Source: Prado023 sp963788325
GTDB lineage: Bacteria > Actinomycetota > Actinomycetes > S36-B12 > CAIYMF01
Direction of reading: 5' to 3'
Length of the DNA: 64,000 bases
Assembly: GCA_963788325.1 (NCBI GenBank)
Contig: CAWBGJ010000003.1
Location: 62,001 to 126,000 of the forward strand
Both the position numbers and the translations under genes were made by a program. How positions within the stretch are numbered: the stretch's first letter is position 1; every line of letters begins with the position of its first letter. The notes beneath the pieces were generated by a model. The model was not told the DNA's origin and made no database searches. It saw only the letters and a list, made by a program, of their open reading frames with translations. This document shows positions 42,436 to 50,395 of the stretch, one piece after another.

Positions 42436-43868
42436 TCCCCGCCGAGGAGATCTTCGCCCGCGCCGGCATCCCGGTCGAGCGCCCAGAGCCGGAGCCGTCC
42501 GCGGCGACCGGGACCGACTCCGATGTGCCGGCCAGCGCCGGGCGCCCGGCCGCCGGCTCGGCGCCAGCAGGTGCGCCTGGGCCGCCCACGGACGCCCAGA
42601 AGCGTGTGGAGGAGCACGTGGAGCCGCTTCTGGTCGACACCCCGAGCTGGGCTGCCGGTGGCATCCGCCTGGACAGCATTCCGGCCGCGCTGGCCGCCAT
42701 CCGACGTGGTGAGGCCGTGGTGGTCGTCGACGATGAGGACCGCGAGAACGAGGGCGACCTGATCTTCGCCGGCCAGCGCGCCACGCCGGAGCTGACCGCG
42801 TTCATGATCCGGCACACCTCGGGCTACATCTGCGTGTCCCTGCCCGGTGCCGACCTCGACCGCCTGGGCCTGCCCCCGATGACCGCGATCAACGAGGACC
42901 GCAAGCAGACCGCCTACGCCATCTCCGTGGATGCGCGCACGGTCGCCTCGACAGGGATCTCCGCGACCGATCGCGCACACACCATCAAGGTGCTCTCCGA
43001 CTCGGCGACCGAGCCCCATGACCTGACCCGACCGGGGCACGTCGTGCCGCTGCGGGCGGTCCCCGGCGGGGTCCTGCGCCGGCCCGGCCACACCGAGGCG
43101 GGGGTGGACCTCGCCCAACTGGCTGGGTTGACCGCGGCCGGAGCCCTCTGCGAGCTGGTCAACGACGACGGCTCGATGATGCGGGCGCCGCAGTGCCGCG
43201 CGTTCGCCGACGAGCACGGCCTGGTGATGATCTCGATCGCGGACCTGATCCGCTACCGGCGCGGGCACGAGAGCCAGGTCGTGCGGGTGGCCACCACGGT
43301 CCTGCCCACGGCGTTCGGGGACTTCCAGGCCATCGGCTACCGGTCCACCCTGGACGGCATCGAGCACGTGGCCCTGGTCGCTGGGGACATCGGCGATGGC
43401 AGCGACATCCTCGTGCGCGTGCACTCCGAATGCCTGACCGGCGATGCCTTCGGCTCCCTGCGCTGCGACTGCGGGCCGCAGCTGCAGGCGGCCATGCAGG
43501 CGGTGGCTGCGGCCGGGCGCGGGGTCGTGCTCTACATGCGCGGCCACGAGGGTCGGGGGATCGGCCTGGTGGCCAAGCTCTCGGCCTACGCGCTGCAGGA
43601 CACCGGCCGCGACACCGTGGATGCCAACCTCGACCTGGGCCTGCCCGCTGACGCCCGCGACTACGGCACCGGCGCCCAGATCCTGGCTGACCTGGGCGTG
43701 CGCACCATGCGCCTGCTCACCAACAACCCGGCCAAGCTGTCGGGCCTGTCCGGCTACGGGCTGCAGATCGTGGACAGGGTGCCGCTGGAGATCGAGCCCA
43801 ACCCGTTCAACGCCGCGTACCTGGCCACCAAGGCCGAGCGGATGGGCCACCACATGGGAGGACACTGA
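42432..43868 (+). CDS. ribBA: Bifunctional 3,4-dihydroxy-2-butanone-4-phosphate synthase / GTP cyclohydrolase II
   Basis: A 478-residue fusion starting the riboflavin pathway from ribulose-5-phosphate and GTP. An unconserved Pro/Ala-rich leader (about 1-70) precedes the RibB domain (VVVVDDEDRENEGDLIFAGQ; TRPGHVVPLRA; HTEAGVDLA). The RibA domain has the zinc Cys cluster in HSECLTGDAFGSLRCDCGPQ, the catalytic YMRGHEGRGIGL and LTNNPAKL. The long N-terminal leader is longer than in most homologues and may mean that the true start is further in, but the overlap with ribE supports ATG 42432. Confidence 0.95.
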   Translation: MIPAEEIFARAGIPVERPEPEPSAATGTDSDVPASAGRPAAGSAPAGAPGPPTDAQKRVEEHVEPLLVDTPSWAAGGIRLDSIPAALAAIRRGEAVVVVDDEDRENEGDLIFAGQRATPELTAFMIRHTSGYICVSLPGADLDRLGLPPMTAINEDRKQTAYAISVDARTVASTGISATDRAHTIKVLSDSATEPHDLTRPGHVVPLRAVPGGVLRRPGHTEAGVDLAQLAGLTAAGALCELVNDDGSMMRAPQCRAFADEHGLVMISIADLIRYRRGHESQVVRVATTVLPTAFGDFQAIGYRSTLDGIEHVALVAGDIGDGSDILVRVHSECLTGDAFGSLRCDCGPQLQAAMQAVAAAGRGVVLYMRGHEGRGIGLVAKLSAYALQDTGRDTVDANLDLGLPADARDYGTGAQILADLGVRTMRLLTNNPAKLSGLSGYGLQIVDRVPLEIEPNPFNAAYLATKAERMGHHMGGH

Positions 43869-44377
43869 TGAGCGGTTCCGGAGCCCCGGAGACAGCGGTC
43901 GACGCGGAGGGCCTGCGGGTGGCGATCATCGCGTCCTCCTGGCACGCCGAGATCATGGATGCGCTCGTGGCCAGTGCGAGCGACAGCTGTACCCGGGCCG
44001 GTGCCGTCCACGTGCTCTACCGCGTCCCCGGCTCCTTCGAGCTGCCGCTGGCTGCCCAGGTGGCCGCCCGCGCCGGGTTCGATGCGGTCGTCGCGCTCGG
44101 GGTGATCATCCGCGGCGGCACGCCGCACTTCGAGTACGTCTGCCAGGCCGCCACCGACGGGCTGTCCCGGGTGGCCCTGGACACCGGGATCCCCCTGGGC
44201 TTCGGGCTGTTGACGTGTGACGACGAGGCGCAGGCGCGCGACCGGGCCGGGCTGCCGGGATCGGCGGAGGACAAGGGCCGTGAGGCCAGCGAGGCTGCTC
44301 TGGCGCTCGCCCTGACCCTGCGCACGATCCGTCGACCGGGCAGTGAGCAGTCCACCGGTTTCGCCGCTCGCGACTGA
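43868..44377 (+). CDS. ribH: 6,7-Dimethyl-8-ribityllumazine synthase
   Basis: A 169-residue enzyme forming lumazine from the two RibD/RibBA products; usually assembles into a 60-mer or decamer. Conserved blocks: VAIIASSWHAEIMDALV, VPGSFELPLAAQ, ALGVIIRGGTPHFEYVC (catalytic His) and GFGLLTCDDEAQARDRAG. The ATG shares its A with the last base of the ribBA stop, so the two are coupled. Confidence 0.96.
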   Translation: MSGSGAPETAVDAEGLRVAIIASSWHAEIMDALVASASDSCTRAGAVHVLYRVPGSFELPLAAQVAARAGFDAVVALGVIIRGGTPHFEYVCQAATDGLSRVALDTGIPLGFGLLTCDDEAQARDRAGLPGSAEDKGREASEAALALALTLRTIRRPGSEQSTGFAARD

Positions 44378-44408
44378 GCGCCGTGCCGCCGGCGTAGGAT
44401 TGCGCCCT

Positions 44409-44672
44409 GTGAAGACCTTCGACGGACTGTTCGCCGAGCTCAGCGCCAAGGCGGCATCGGCCGACCCTGCCTCCGGGACGGTGGCCCTGCTGGCCGGAGG
44501 GGTGCATGCGGTGGGCAAGAAGGTCGTCGAGGAGGCCGCCGAGTCGTGGATGGCCGCCGAGCACGAGGGCCGCGAGCGTGCTGCCGAGGAGATCTCGCAG
44601 CTGTTGTACCACGCGCAGGTGCTGATGATCGCCGCCGGCCTCGAGCTCGACGACGTGTACGCCCATCTGTAG
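44409..44672 (+). CDS. hisE: Phosphoribosyl-ATP pyrophosphatase
   Basis: An 87-residue all-alpha NTP pyrophosphohydrolase of the MazG-like fold, second step of histidine synthesis. KVVEEAAESWMAAEHEGRER and AAEEISQLLYHAQVLMIAAGL carry the Glu/Asp metal residues. GTG 44409 follows -10 TAGGAT (44395-44400) by 8 bases. It lies 31 bases after ribH and 96 before hisG, which has its own ribosome-binding site; nothing else is seen in that gap. Confidence 0.95.
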   Translation: MKTFDGLFAELSAKAASADPASGTVALLAGGVHAVGKKVVEEAAESWMAAEHEGRERAAEEISQLLYHAQVLMIAAGLELDDVYAHL

Positions 44673-44768
44673 CCGAGCCGCAGCGCCTCTGCGCGGACGG
44701 TGACCGACCCCTCCTGACCAGCACCGACGAATCCTGACCCGCATCAACGACCCGCAATGAGGACCACC

Positions 44769-45614
44769 ATGCTCCGCGTCGCCGTACCCAACAAGGGTGC
44801 CCTGGCCGAACCCGCCCGTGCGATGCTGCGGGAGGCCGGCTACCTGTCCGCGGCGCACCTGCGCGACCTCGTGGTCGTCGACGAGGCAAACGGCGTGGAG
44901 TTCTTCTTCCTGCGGCCGCGTGACATCGCCATCTACGTGGGCTCAGGCACCCTGGACCTGGGCATCACCGGCCTGGACATGCTGCTGGACAGCCGGGCTG
45001 CCGCCGTCGAGGTGATGCGGCTGGGCTTCGCGCCCTCGACGTTCCGGCTGGCGGTGCCCGCCGATGGACCTCGTGAGGTCGCCGGCCTGGCCGGGTGGCG
45101 GATCGCCACCTCCTATCAGGGCTTGCTCGACGACTACTTGGCCAAGGCCGGGGTCCAGGCCACGGTGGTCCGCCTCGACGGTGCCGTGGAGAACTCGGTG
45201 CGCCTGGGTGTGGCCGATGCGGTGGCCGACGTGGTGGCCACCGGGGGCACGCTGCGCCAGGCCGGGCTGGTGACCATCGGCGACCCGCTGCTGGTCAGCG
45301 AGGCCCTGCTCATCCGTCGTTCGGGGGTGGGCCAGGACGGCGATGTGGCTACTTTCGTGCGCCGCCTGCAGGGCGTGATCGCCGCCCGTACCTATGTGAT
45401 GGTCGACTACGACATCCCCGCTGGCCTGGTCGAGGCGGCGTGCCGGATCACCCCGGGCATCGAGTCGCCCACGGTGTCGCCGCTGGCGGACGCGACCTGG
45501 TCTGCCGTGCGGGCGATGGTCGCGCGCGAGAAGGTGCATCGCGTGATGGACGAGCTCTACGAGCTCGGCGCGCGGGGAATCATCGTCACCGACATCCACG
45601 CCTGCCGGCTGTAG
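44769..45614 (+). CDS. hisG: ATP phosphoribosyltransferase (long form)
   Basis: A 281-residue enzyme, the first and regulated step of histidine synthesis. Blocks: VAVPNKGALAEPARAML at the start, PRDIAIYVGSGTLDLGITG, VVRLDGAVENSVRLGVADAVADVV (phosphoribosyl binding) and the C-terminal ACT-like regulatory domain from about 205 that binds histidine. The ATG 44769 was chosen because GAGGA lies 5 bases before it; the ATG at 44757 would add four residues and lacks a site. Confidence 0.95.
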   Translation: MLRVAVPNKGALAEPARAMLREAGYLSAAHLRDLVVVDEANGVEFFFLRPRDIAIYVGSGTLDLGITGLDMLLDSRAAAVEVMRLGFAPSTFRLAVPADGPREVAGLAGWRIATSYQGLLDDYLAKAGVQATVVRLDGAVENSVRLGVADAVADVVATGGTLRQAGLVTIGDPLLVSEALLIRRSGVGQDGDVATFVRRLQGVIAARTYVMVDYDIPAGLVEAACRITPGIESPTVSPLADATWSAVRAMVAREKVHRVMDELYELGARGIIVTDIHACRL

Positions 45615-45623
45615 CCGTCCTGC

Positions 45624-45986
45624 TCAGCCGAGCAGGCGGTCCACCCAGGCCAGCAGGTTGTCGGGCTCGAACGGCTTGGTCAGGTAGCAGGTGGCGCCCG
45701 CCGACCAGCCGTCCCACGTCGTCTGGTCATCACCGGCCGCGGTCAGCAGGATCACCGGCACGTCCGCCCCGCCCGCCTTCGTGCGGATCTCGCGAAGCAC
45801 CTCGATGCCGGACATGCCCGGCATCATGATGTCCAGGATCACCCCATCAGGCACCCGCTCGTCGAAGGAGTCCAGGGCCTCGGGTCCATCCGCGGCGTCC
45901 CGGACCTCGTAGGAGTCCAGCTCGAGGATGTCGCGCAGCAGCGTCCGGACGGTGGGCTCGTCGTCGACGACCAGGATCAGCGGCAT
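45624..45986 (-). CDS. Single-domain response regulator
   Basis: A 120-residue receiver-only protein. Acidic pair in LVVDDEP, phospho-acceptor Asp in GVILDIMMPGMSG, Thr of LLTAAGD and Lys of LTKPFEP are all present. With no output domain it must act by protein contact, for example on a phosphorelay partner or motor. It lies 15 bases downstream of the sensor kinase gene on the same strand, so that kinase is the likely phosphodonor and the pair is probably cotranscribed with the subtilase. Confidence 0.9.
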   Translation of the reverse strand: MPLILVVDDEPTVRTLLRDILELDSYEVRDAADGPEALDSFDERVPDGVILDIMMPGMSGIEVLREIRTKAGGADVPVILLTAAGDDQTTWDGWSAGATCYLTKPFEPDNLLAWVDRLLG

Positions 45987-46001
45987 CGCGGGGCTCCCTC
46001 G

Positions 46002-48368
46002 TCACTTGGCCGCGAGGCGAGGTGCCTGCGGGGGGTTCATTGTCGCATCCGGGGTGGTGACCTGCCCCGACCCGGGCGGTGTGATCGCCTGGCGGGGGTC
46101 GGGCCGGTACCCCTGGGTCGTTTCGATCGCCGCTGACGCGCTCGAGAGGCTCACCGGCGGCGCCGCCGAGGTCGCCAGGTGCAGCACGAAATCCGCACCG
46201 GGCCCCGACTCAGGGGTCTGGACGTCGAGCCCACCGCCCATCGCGATCGCCAGTTCGCGGGCGATGTTCAGGCCCAGCCCGGCGCCGCCCGTGCGCATCG
46301 TGAAGGGGTCCTCCAGGCGGTAGAACCGCTCGAAGATGCGGCCCTGCTCCTCGAGGGGGATCCCCGGGCCGAAGTCGCGCACATGGATCCGCGCACGCAG
46401 CCCGACGACCTCGGCACGGATCGTCAGGGGGGTTCCCTCCGGCGTGTACTTCTCGGCGTTCTGCAGAAGGTTGGACAGGCACTGGCCCGCGCGCATGGGG
46501 TCGCACTGGATCGACACCGGTTCCTTGGGCAGCTCGAGGGTGATCCGGTCAGCGAGCGCCGGGAACTTCGCCACGGCCTTGGTCACGACCTCGCCGAGGT
46601 CGTGGATCCCGATGGTGACCCCCAGCCGCGCGCCCTCGGAGACCTGCGAGGCGATGAGCAGGTCGTCCACCAGTCGGTTGAGGTGGTCGGCGCTGTCCGC
46701 GATCACGCGCAGCCGTTGCGTGCGCGTGTCCAGGGGCACCCTGTCGCCGTGGTCGGCGAGCCAGGCGGCGTAGCCCTTGATGGGGGTCAGCGGTGTGCGC
46801 AGCTCGTGGGACACGGTGGCCACGAACTCGGACTTCATCCGCTCCACGCGGCGCTCGCGGGTCTCGTCGTGCACGGTGAGGATGGCGACCTGCCCCGGTT
46901 CCTCGTCGGCACGGCCCGTGATCGACGCGCGGACCGCGACGGTGGTCAGCGACACGTCCAGCTGCTCGCCGTCGGCCCGGGCGAGGTGCACGTGCTCGGA
47001 GTTGCGGCGCTCGCCGGGGGCCTGGCTGGTGGCGGAGGCCTCGATCAGCGAGATCACCACGGGGGGAGCCGCGGTGGCAGGCTGGCCGAGCACCGCAGCC
47101 GCGGGAACACCGGTCATGCGCTCCAGCGTCCGGCTCCAGATCCTGATGGTGCCGGTGTCGTCGATCATCGCGATTCCGTCGGAGGTGTTGTCCACCACCG
47201 CGGTCAGCTTGGCGGTCTCCTCGGTCAGCGCGTTGAAGGCGGCACCGGCGCGCATGGCACTGCCCACTGCAGCCACGAGCGCCCCAAGCACAGGTGCATC
47301 AGCCTCAGCCAACGACCACCCCCGGCTGCGGCCCATGATGCGACTACGGCGGTACTGCTGGGTCGACCCGAGGAGGAGGGCGCCTGGCTCATGGCCACCA
47401 AGATCGAGTCGCGCGACGACTCCCAAGCGCCAGTCCTCAGGCAACTCAGCAGGCGTGAGTGCGCGGGGGCCGGCTTCCTCCTGGACGGCGCTCAGGATCA
47501 ACTCGGCTCGTGCGTCGCCTAGGGTCGCACCGGCGGGATGGAACACTGCGATGTGCGGCGCCCCCACGACTCTTCGAAGGGCTTCACCGGTCTCCGGGAT
47601 CATGGTCGCGCTTTGGCCCTGTCTGGCCAGGGCCCCACCAAGCACCACGAGCCAACGATTTCGTTCTTCGGCCTCAGAGTGCTCTGCGGCGGCACCGTAC
47701 GCGTACCAGAGCGCCAAGGCTGGGAGGAAGGCGAAGGGCAGAAGAGCCCACGAGACCTGGCTCAACGCGACGGCTGTCATCCCCAGCCCCACGCCTCCGA
47801 CCGCGATGAGGGAAGAGAGGCGCCACTCACTCCTCACCATGCGCAGGCGAGGCGCTCCCCCAAGTACGAACAACAGGTGTGCGAGAGCGTTCAGGTTCCA
47901 CGCCGCGAATGCCAGTGCACTGATCGTCAGGGCCAGGATGCCCTGCCAGCTGAACCTGTCCTCCCCCATCGTCAGTGAGTAGTAGATGACCAACATGAGT
48001 GAACCCGAGGTGGCCCAGGCCCCCACATTGAAGGCGACCTTGACGACCTCGGTTCGGCGCAGGAAGAACTCCGCCAGGGTGATGCCCATCAGACCCGCGA
48101 GCAGGGCTTCGTGGGCTTCGAGACTCAACAGAGCGGCGGCGATCGCAGCTTCAAGGAAGTTCAGTTCCTCTGAGGTGCTGCCGTGCCGAACACGTACGTA
48201 GGCCACCTGTCCCGCGAAGGTTATGAGCACGAAGAGGCCCAGCATCCACGGCTCGAAAGGAGGGATCCCGGCCGGGGGGGTCAGTCTATCCGTCAGCCAG
48301 TACGCCGAGGCGACTGAGGCGATCCCCAGAACGCCCGTGAAGAGGACGTACTTCCCAAGCGGCTTCAT
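46002..48368 (-). CDS. Multi-TM sensor histidine kinase with PAS domain
   Basis: A 788-residue membrane kinase. The N-terminal 240 residues contain about eight hydrophobic helices with almost no extracytoplasmic loops, a MASE-like membrane sensor. A GAF-like linker (about 255-385) and a PAS domain (about 390-500, AVVDNTSDGIAMIDDTGTI) follow. The kinase core has phospho-His in FVATVSHELRTPLTPIKG, N box NLLQNAEKY, G1 RDFGPGIP and G2 GGAGLGLNIARE. A sensor without outside loops usually reads the membrane itself or a small ligand in it. It is 57 bases downstream of the subtilase gene and 15 upstream of the receiver gene, on the same strand. Confidence 0.9.
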   Translation of the reverse strand: MKPLGKYVLFTGVLGIASVASAYWLTDRLTPPAGIPPFEPWMLGLFVLITFAGQVAYVRVRHGSTSEELNFLEAAIAAALLSLEAHEALLAGLMGITLAEFFLRRTEVVKVAFNVGAWATSGSLMLVIYYSLTMGEDRFSWQGILALTISALAFAAWNLNALAHLLFVLGGAPRLRMVRSEWRLSSLIAVGGVGLGMTAVALSQVSWALLPFAFLPALALWYAYGAAAEHSEAEERNRWLVVLGGALARQGQSATMIPETGEALRRVVGAPHIAVFHPAGATLGDARAELILSAVQEEAGPRALTPAELPEDWRLGVVARLDLGGHEPGALLLGSTQQYRRSRIMGRSRGWSLAEADAPVLGALVAAVGSAMRAGAAFNALTEETAKLTAVVDNTSDGIAMIDDTGTIRIWSRTLERMTGVPAAAVLGQPATAAPPVVISLIEASATSQAPGERRNSEHVHLARADGEQLDVSLTTVAVRASITGRADEEPGQVAILTVHDETRERRVERMKSEFVATVSHELRTPLTPIKGYAAWLADHGDRVPLDTRTQRLRVIADSADHLNRLVDDLLIASQVSEGARLGVTIGIHDLGEVVTKAVAKFPALADRITLELPKEPVSIQCDPMRAGQCLSNLLQNAEKYTPEGTPLTIRAEVVGLRARIHVRDFGPGIPLEEQGRIFERFYRLEDPFTMRTGGAGLGLNIARELAIAMGGGLDVQTPESGPGADFVLHLATSAAPPVSLSSASAAIETTQGYRPDPRQAITPPGSGQVTTPDATMNPPQAPRLAAK

Positions 48369-48425
48369 GATGCGATCATCGGCGGAGCTCCGTGCGCATC
48401 GAAGTAGGCTCGCCGGCGGCGACCC

Positions 48426-50213
48426 TTACGCCCAGGTGCCCGATCTGTCAGTGGCCCACACTTCATCGGCCCATCCTCGTGCGGCCCATCCGCGGGCCTC
48501 CCACATGAAGTCCGCCCATCCGCGGGCGGCCCATCCGCGGGCCTCCCAGTCCTCGGCGGCCCATCCGCGGGCGGCCCATCCGCGGGCCTCCCAGTCCTCG
48601 GCGGCCCATCCGCGGGCGGCCCATCCGCGTGCGGCCCATCCTCGTGCGGCCCATCCGCGTGCGGCCCAGCCCCGTGCCAACCATTCCTCAGAAGCCCACC
48701 CTCGTGCGGCCCATCCGCGTGCGGCCCATCCGCGGGCGGCCCATCCGCGTGCGGCCCAGCCCCGTGCCTCGAACTCCGCGGAGTCGACGGACCCGAAGAC
48801 GACCGCCATGGCGAAGGCGCGTGAAGCCCAAGCGCGAGTCGCGGAAGTGAGCTGCCTCCACGCGGACTGTGCCGCTTGGTAATCTCCGGCCTCCCACGCC
48901 TCGGCGAAGTCAGCCCACCTGTCGGCGTCGGCGCCAATGGGCCCCAAGTCGCTGGTGGATGATTCGCGCTTGTCGAGGGTGGGGTTGGTCAGCGCACTCC
49001 CGGCCGCGGTCAGGGCCTTGTCCAGGTCCAGGCCACCGGCGCCCTCACCGGCATCCTTGCCCTTGAGGTTGTACGCGGTGCTCGTGAGCAGGGACTTGAC
49101 GCCGTTGGGCTCCAGCCGGGGGTTGGTGTCGAGCACAGCGGCCACAGCACCCGAGACGATCGCCGCGGACATCGACGTCCCCGACCCGCGCATGTAGCCC
49201 TCGCCGACCAGAGCCTGCGGATTGTCGGTCACAGCGGAGCTGCCAGGAGCAGCGGTCGAGACCAGGGAGACCCCGGGGGCCACCAGGTCGGGCTTGCTGG
49301 TCGAGCCGCGCGCGGGACGGGCGCTGAACTCGGCGACGTCGTCGTCGTCGCGACCGGTCGTGTCGTGCTCGTCGAGGGAACCGACAGTCAGCAGCATCGG
49401 GTCATCGCCGGGGGAGGTGACGGTCCCGCGCTCCGGGCCGTCATTGCCCGCCGCAGCGATCACGGTCACGCCCGAGGCCCAGAGCCGCTCCAACGCCCGG
49501 GAGAGGGGATCGAACGAGGGCGGCAGCGGGCTGTCGGTCGACAGGCTGACGTTGAGCACATCCACGTCGCCCCGCTCGGCCACGGCGTCCAGCCCGGCGA
49601 GCACGGTGCTCAGTGAGGTGTTGCCCTCGGCGTCGGCAACCTGCACGTCGACCAGGTCCGCGCCCGGCGCCACGCCGGGGAAGATGCCGCGACCGGCGAT
49701 CAGGCCAGCTTGGAACGTCCCGTGTCCGAGGCCATCTCCATCAGGAGAATCAGTGACGTTGATGTGCTGCACGTGTCCGAGCCCGTCGGCATCGGCGGCC
49801 ACGCCGGTGTCCAGCAGGGCCACAGTCACCCCGGCGCCGGTCGACAGGTCCGCGGGTGCGCCCAGCGTGTCCCGGTACGTGGGCACGGTCGTGTTGGAGT
49901 ACATGCGGGTGCCGTTGACCCGCATGGGTGTGTCCGGCACCTCGGTGGCGCCACTGGGGGCGTGCGTCCCTCGGGGGAGTTCCACCAGCAGTGAGTCGGC
50001 CACCTCGAGGGTCGACAGCACGCGACCACCCAGGGCCGCCACGGAGTCGGCCACTGCCGAGAGGCTCACCTCGCCGGTCAGGCTGAGCAGTGCCGTGCGA
50101 CTCGGCCCGTCAGCCGAGGCTGGAATGGGCACCGCCAGCAAAGCCAGTGCAGCAGTCGCTGCTGCCAATCGGGTGGGCACTGCTCTCCGCGTCCGGATCG
50201 CTGTCGTGCTCAT
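48426..50213 (-). CDS. Secreted S8 (subtilase) serine peptidase with C-terminal tryptophan-pentad repeat tail
   Basis: A 595-residue secreted protease. Residues 1-35 are a signal peptide (basic TRRAVPTRLAA, then a hydrophobic core ending PASA). The peptidase domain has the full triad: Asp135 in VALLDTG, His164 in GLGHGTF and Ser347 in GSGTSMSA, with the oxyanion Asn in AAGNDGP. After a Trp-rich linker (about 430-480) residues 482-586 are 21 tandem pentapeptides ending in Trp, mostly AARGW, interrupted by ASEEW, AAEDW, ADFMW and ADEVW. The start ATG 50213 has AAGGAGG 7 bases upstream. The tail has no known fold; cell-wall or membrane attachment is a guess. It heads a same-strand run with a sensor kinase and response regulator. 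Confidence 0.92.
   Translation of the reverse strand: MSTTAIRTRRAVPTRLAAATAALALLAVPIPASADGPSRTALLSLTGEVSLSAVADSVAALGGRVLSTLEVADSLLVELPRGTHAPSGATEVPDTPMRVNGTRMYSNTTVPTYRDTLGAPADLSTGAGVTVALLDTGVAADADGLGHVQHINVTDSPDGDGLGHGTFQAGLIAGRGIFPGVAPGADLVDVQVADAEGNTSLSTVLAGLDAVAERGDVDVLNVSLSTDSPLPPSFDPLSRALERLWASGVTVIAAAGNDGPERGTVTSPGDDPMLLTVGSLDEHDTTGRDDDDVAEFSARPARGSTSKPDLVAPGVSLVSTAAPGSSAVTDNPQALVGEGYMRGSGTSMSAAIVSGAVAAVLDTNPRLEPNGVKSLLTSTAYNLKGKDAGEGAGGLDLDKALTAAGSALTNPTLDKRESSTSDLGPIGADADRWADFAEAWEAGDYQAAQSAWRQLTSATRAWASRAFAMAVVFGSVDSAEFEARGWAARGWAARGWAARGWAARGWASEEWLARGWAARGWAARGWAARGWAARGWAAEDWEARGWAARGWAAEDWEARGWAARGWADFMWEARGWAARGWADEVWATDRSGTWA
48456..48770 (-). repeat. 21 x 15-bp tandem repeat encoding Trp pentads
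   Basis: 315 bases in 21 units of 15 bases; the commonest unit is GCCCGCGGATGGGCC-like and encodes ARGWA. Units are nearly identical and GC-rich, each with short inverted GCCC/GGGC arms. Because 15 is a multiple of three, gain or loss of units would keep the reading frame, so copy number may vary between strains. All six frames stay open, which creates long spurious antisense frames here. Confidence 0.9.
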
Positions 50214-50320
50214 GTCGGTCCCTCCTTGGGTAGTCCACGCCCCATGTCGGCCCGAATGGCTCCCCGGTGAAGCCTCCAACCCCTAACTGGAGGCGAAATT
50301 CGGCCCAACGGGTGACAATA
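50214..50320 (-). promoter_or_regulatory. Promoter and structured 5' leader of the subtilase gene
   Basis: On the minus strand TATTGT (50315-50320) is a plausible -10, lying inside the inverted repeat GGGTG-9-CACCC (50310-50328). The predicted leader of about 95 bases folds into an outer stem (50249-50257 with 50298-50306, GGCCGAAT against ATTCGGGCC with one bulge) enclosing a perfect 7-base hairpin, GCCTCCA with TGGAGGC (50272-50294, loop 9). The ribosome-binding site lies just after the outer stem. No known riboswitch class could be assigned by eye. Confidence 0.5.
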
Positions 50321-50395
50321 ATCCACCCAATTGGTCGAATGATGCTTGTCGGCCCCGCCTTTCTGCAAATCTTTCGCACGCGGTAGCGTCGAGGG

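Noticed and set aside
48456..48770. CRISPR-like array
   Set aside because: Units are contiguous 15-base direct repeats without spacers and are in frame with a protease. No Cas genes occur in the window.
48223..48882. Plus-strand open frame rich in HPRAA repeats, and other open frames over the pentad array
   Set aside because: A 15-bp repeat keeps all frames open. Only the minus-strand frame continues a signal peptide and protease domain.
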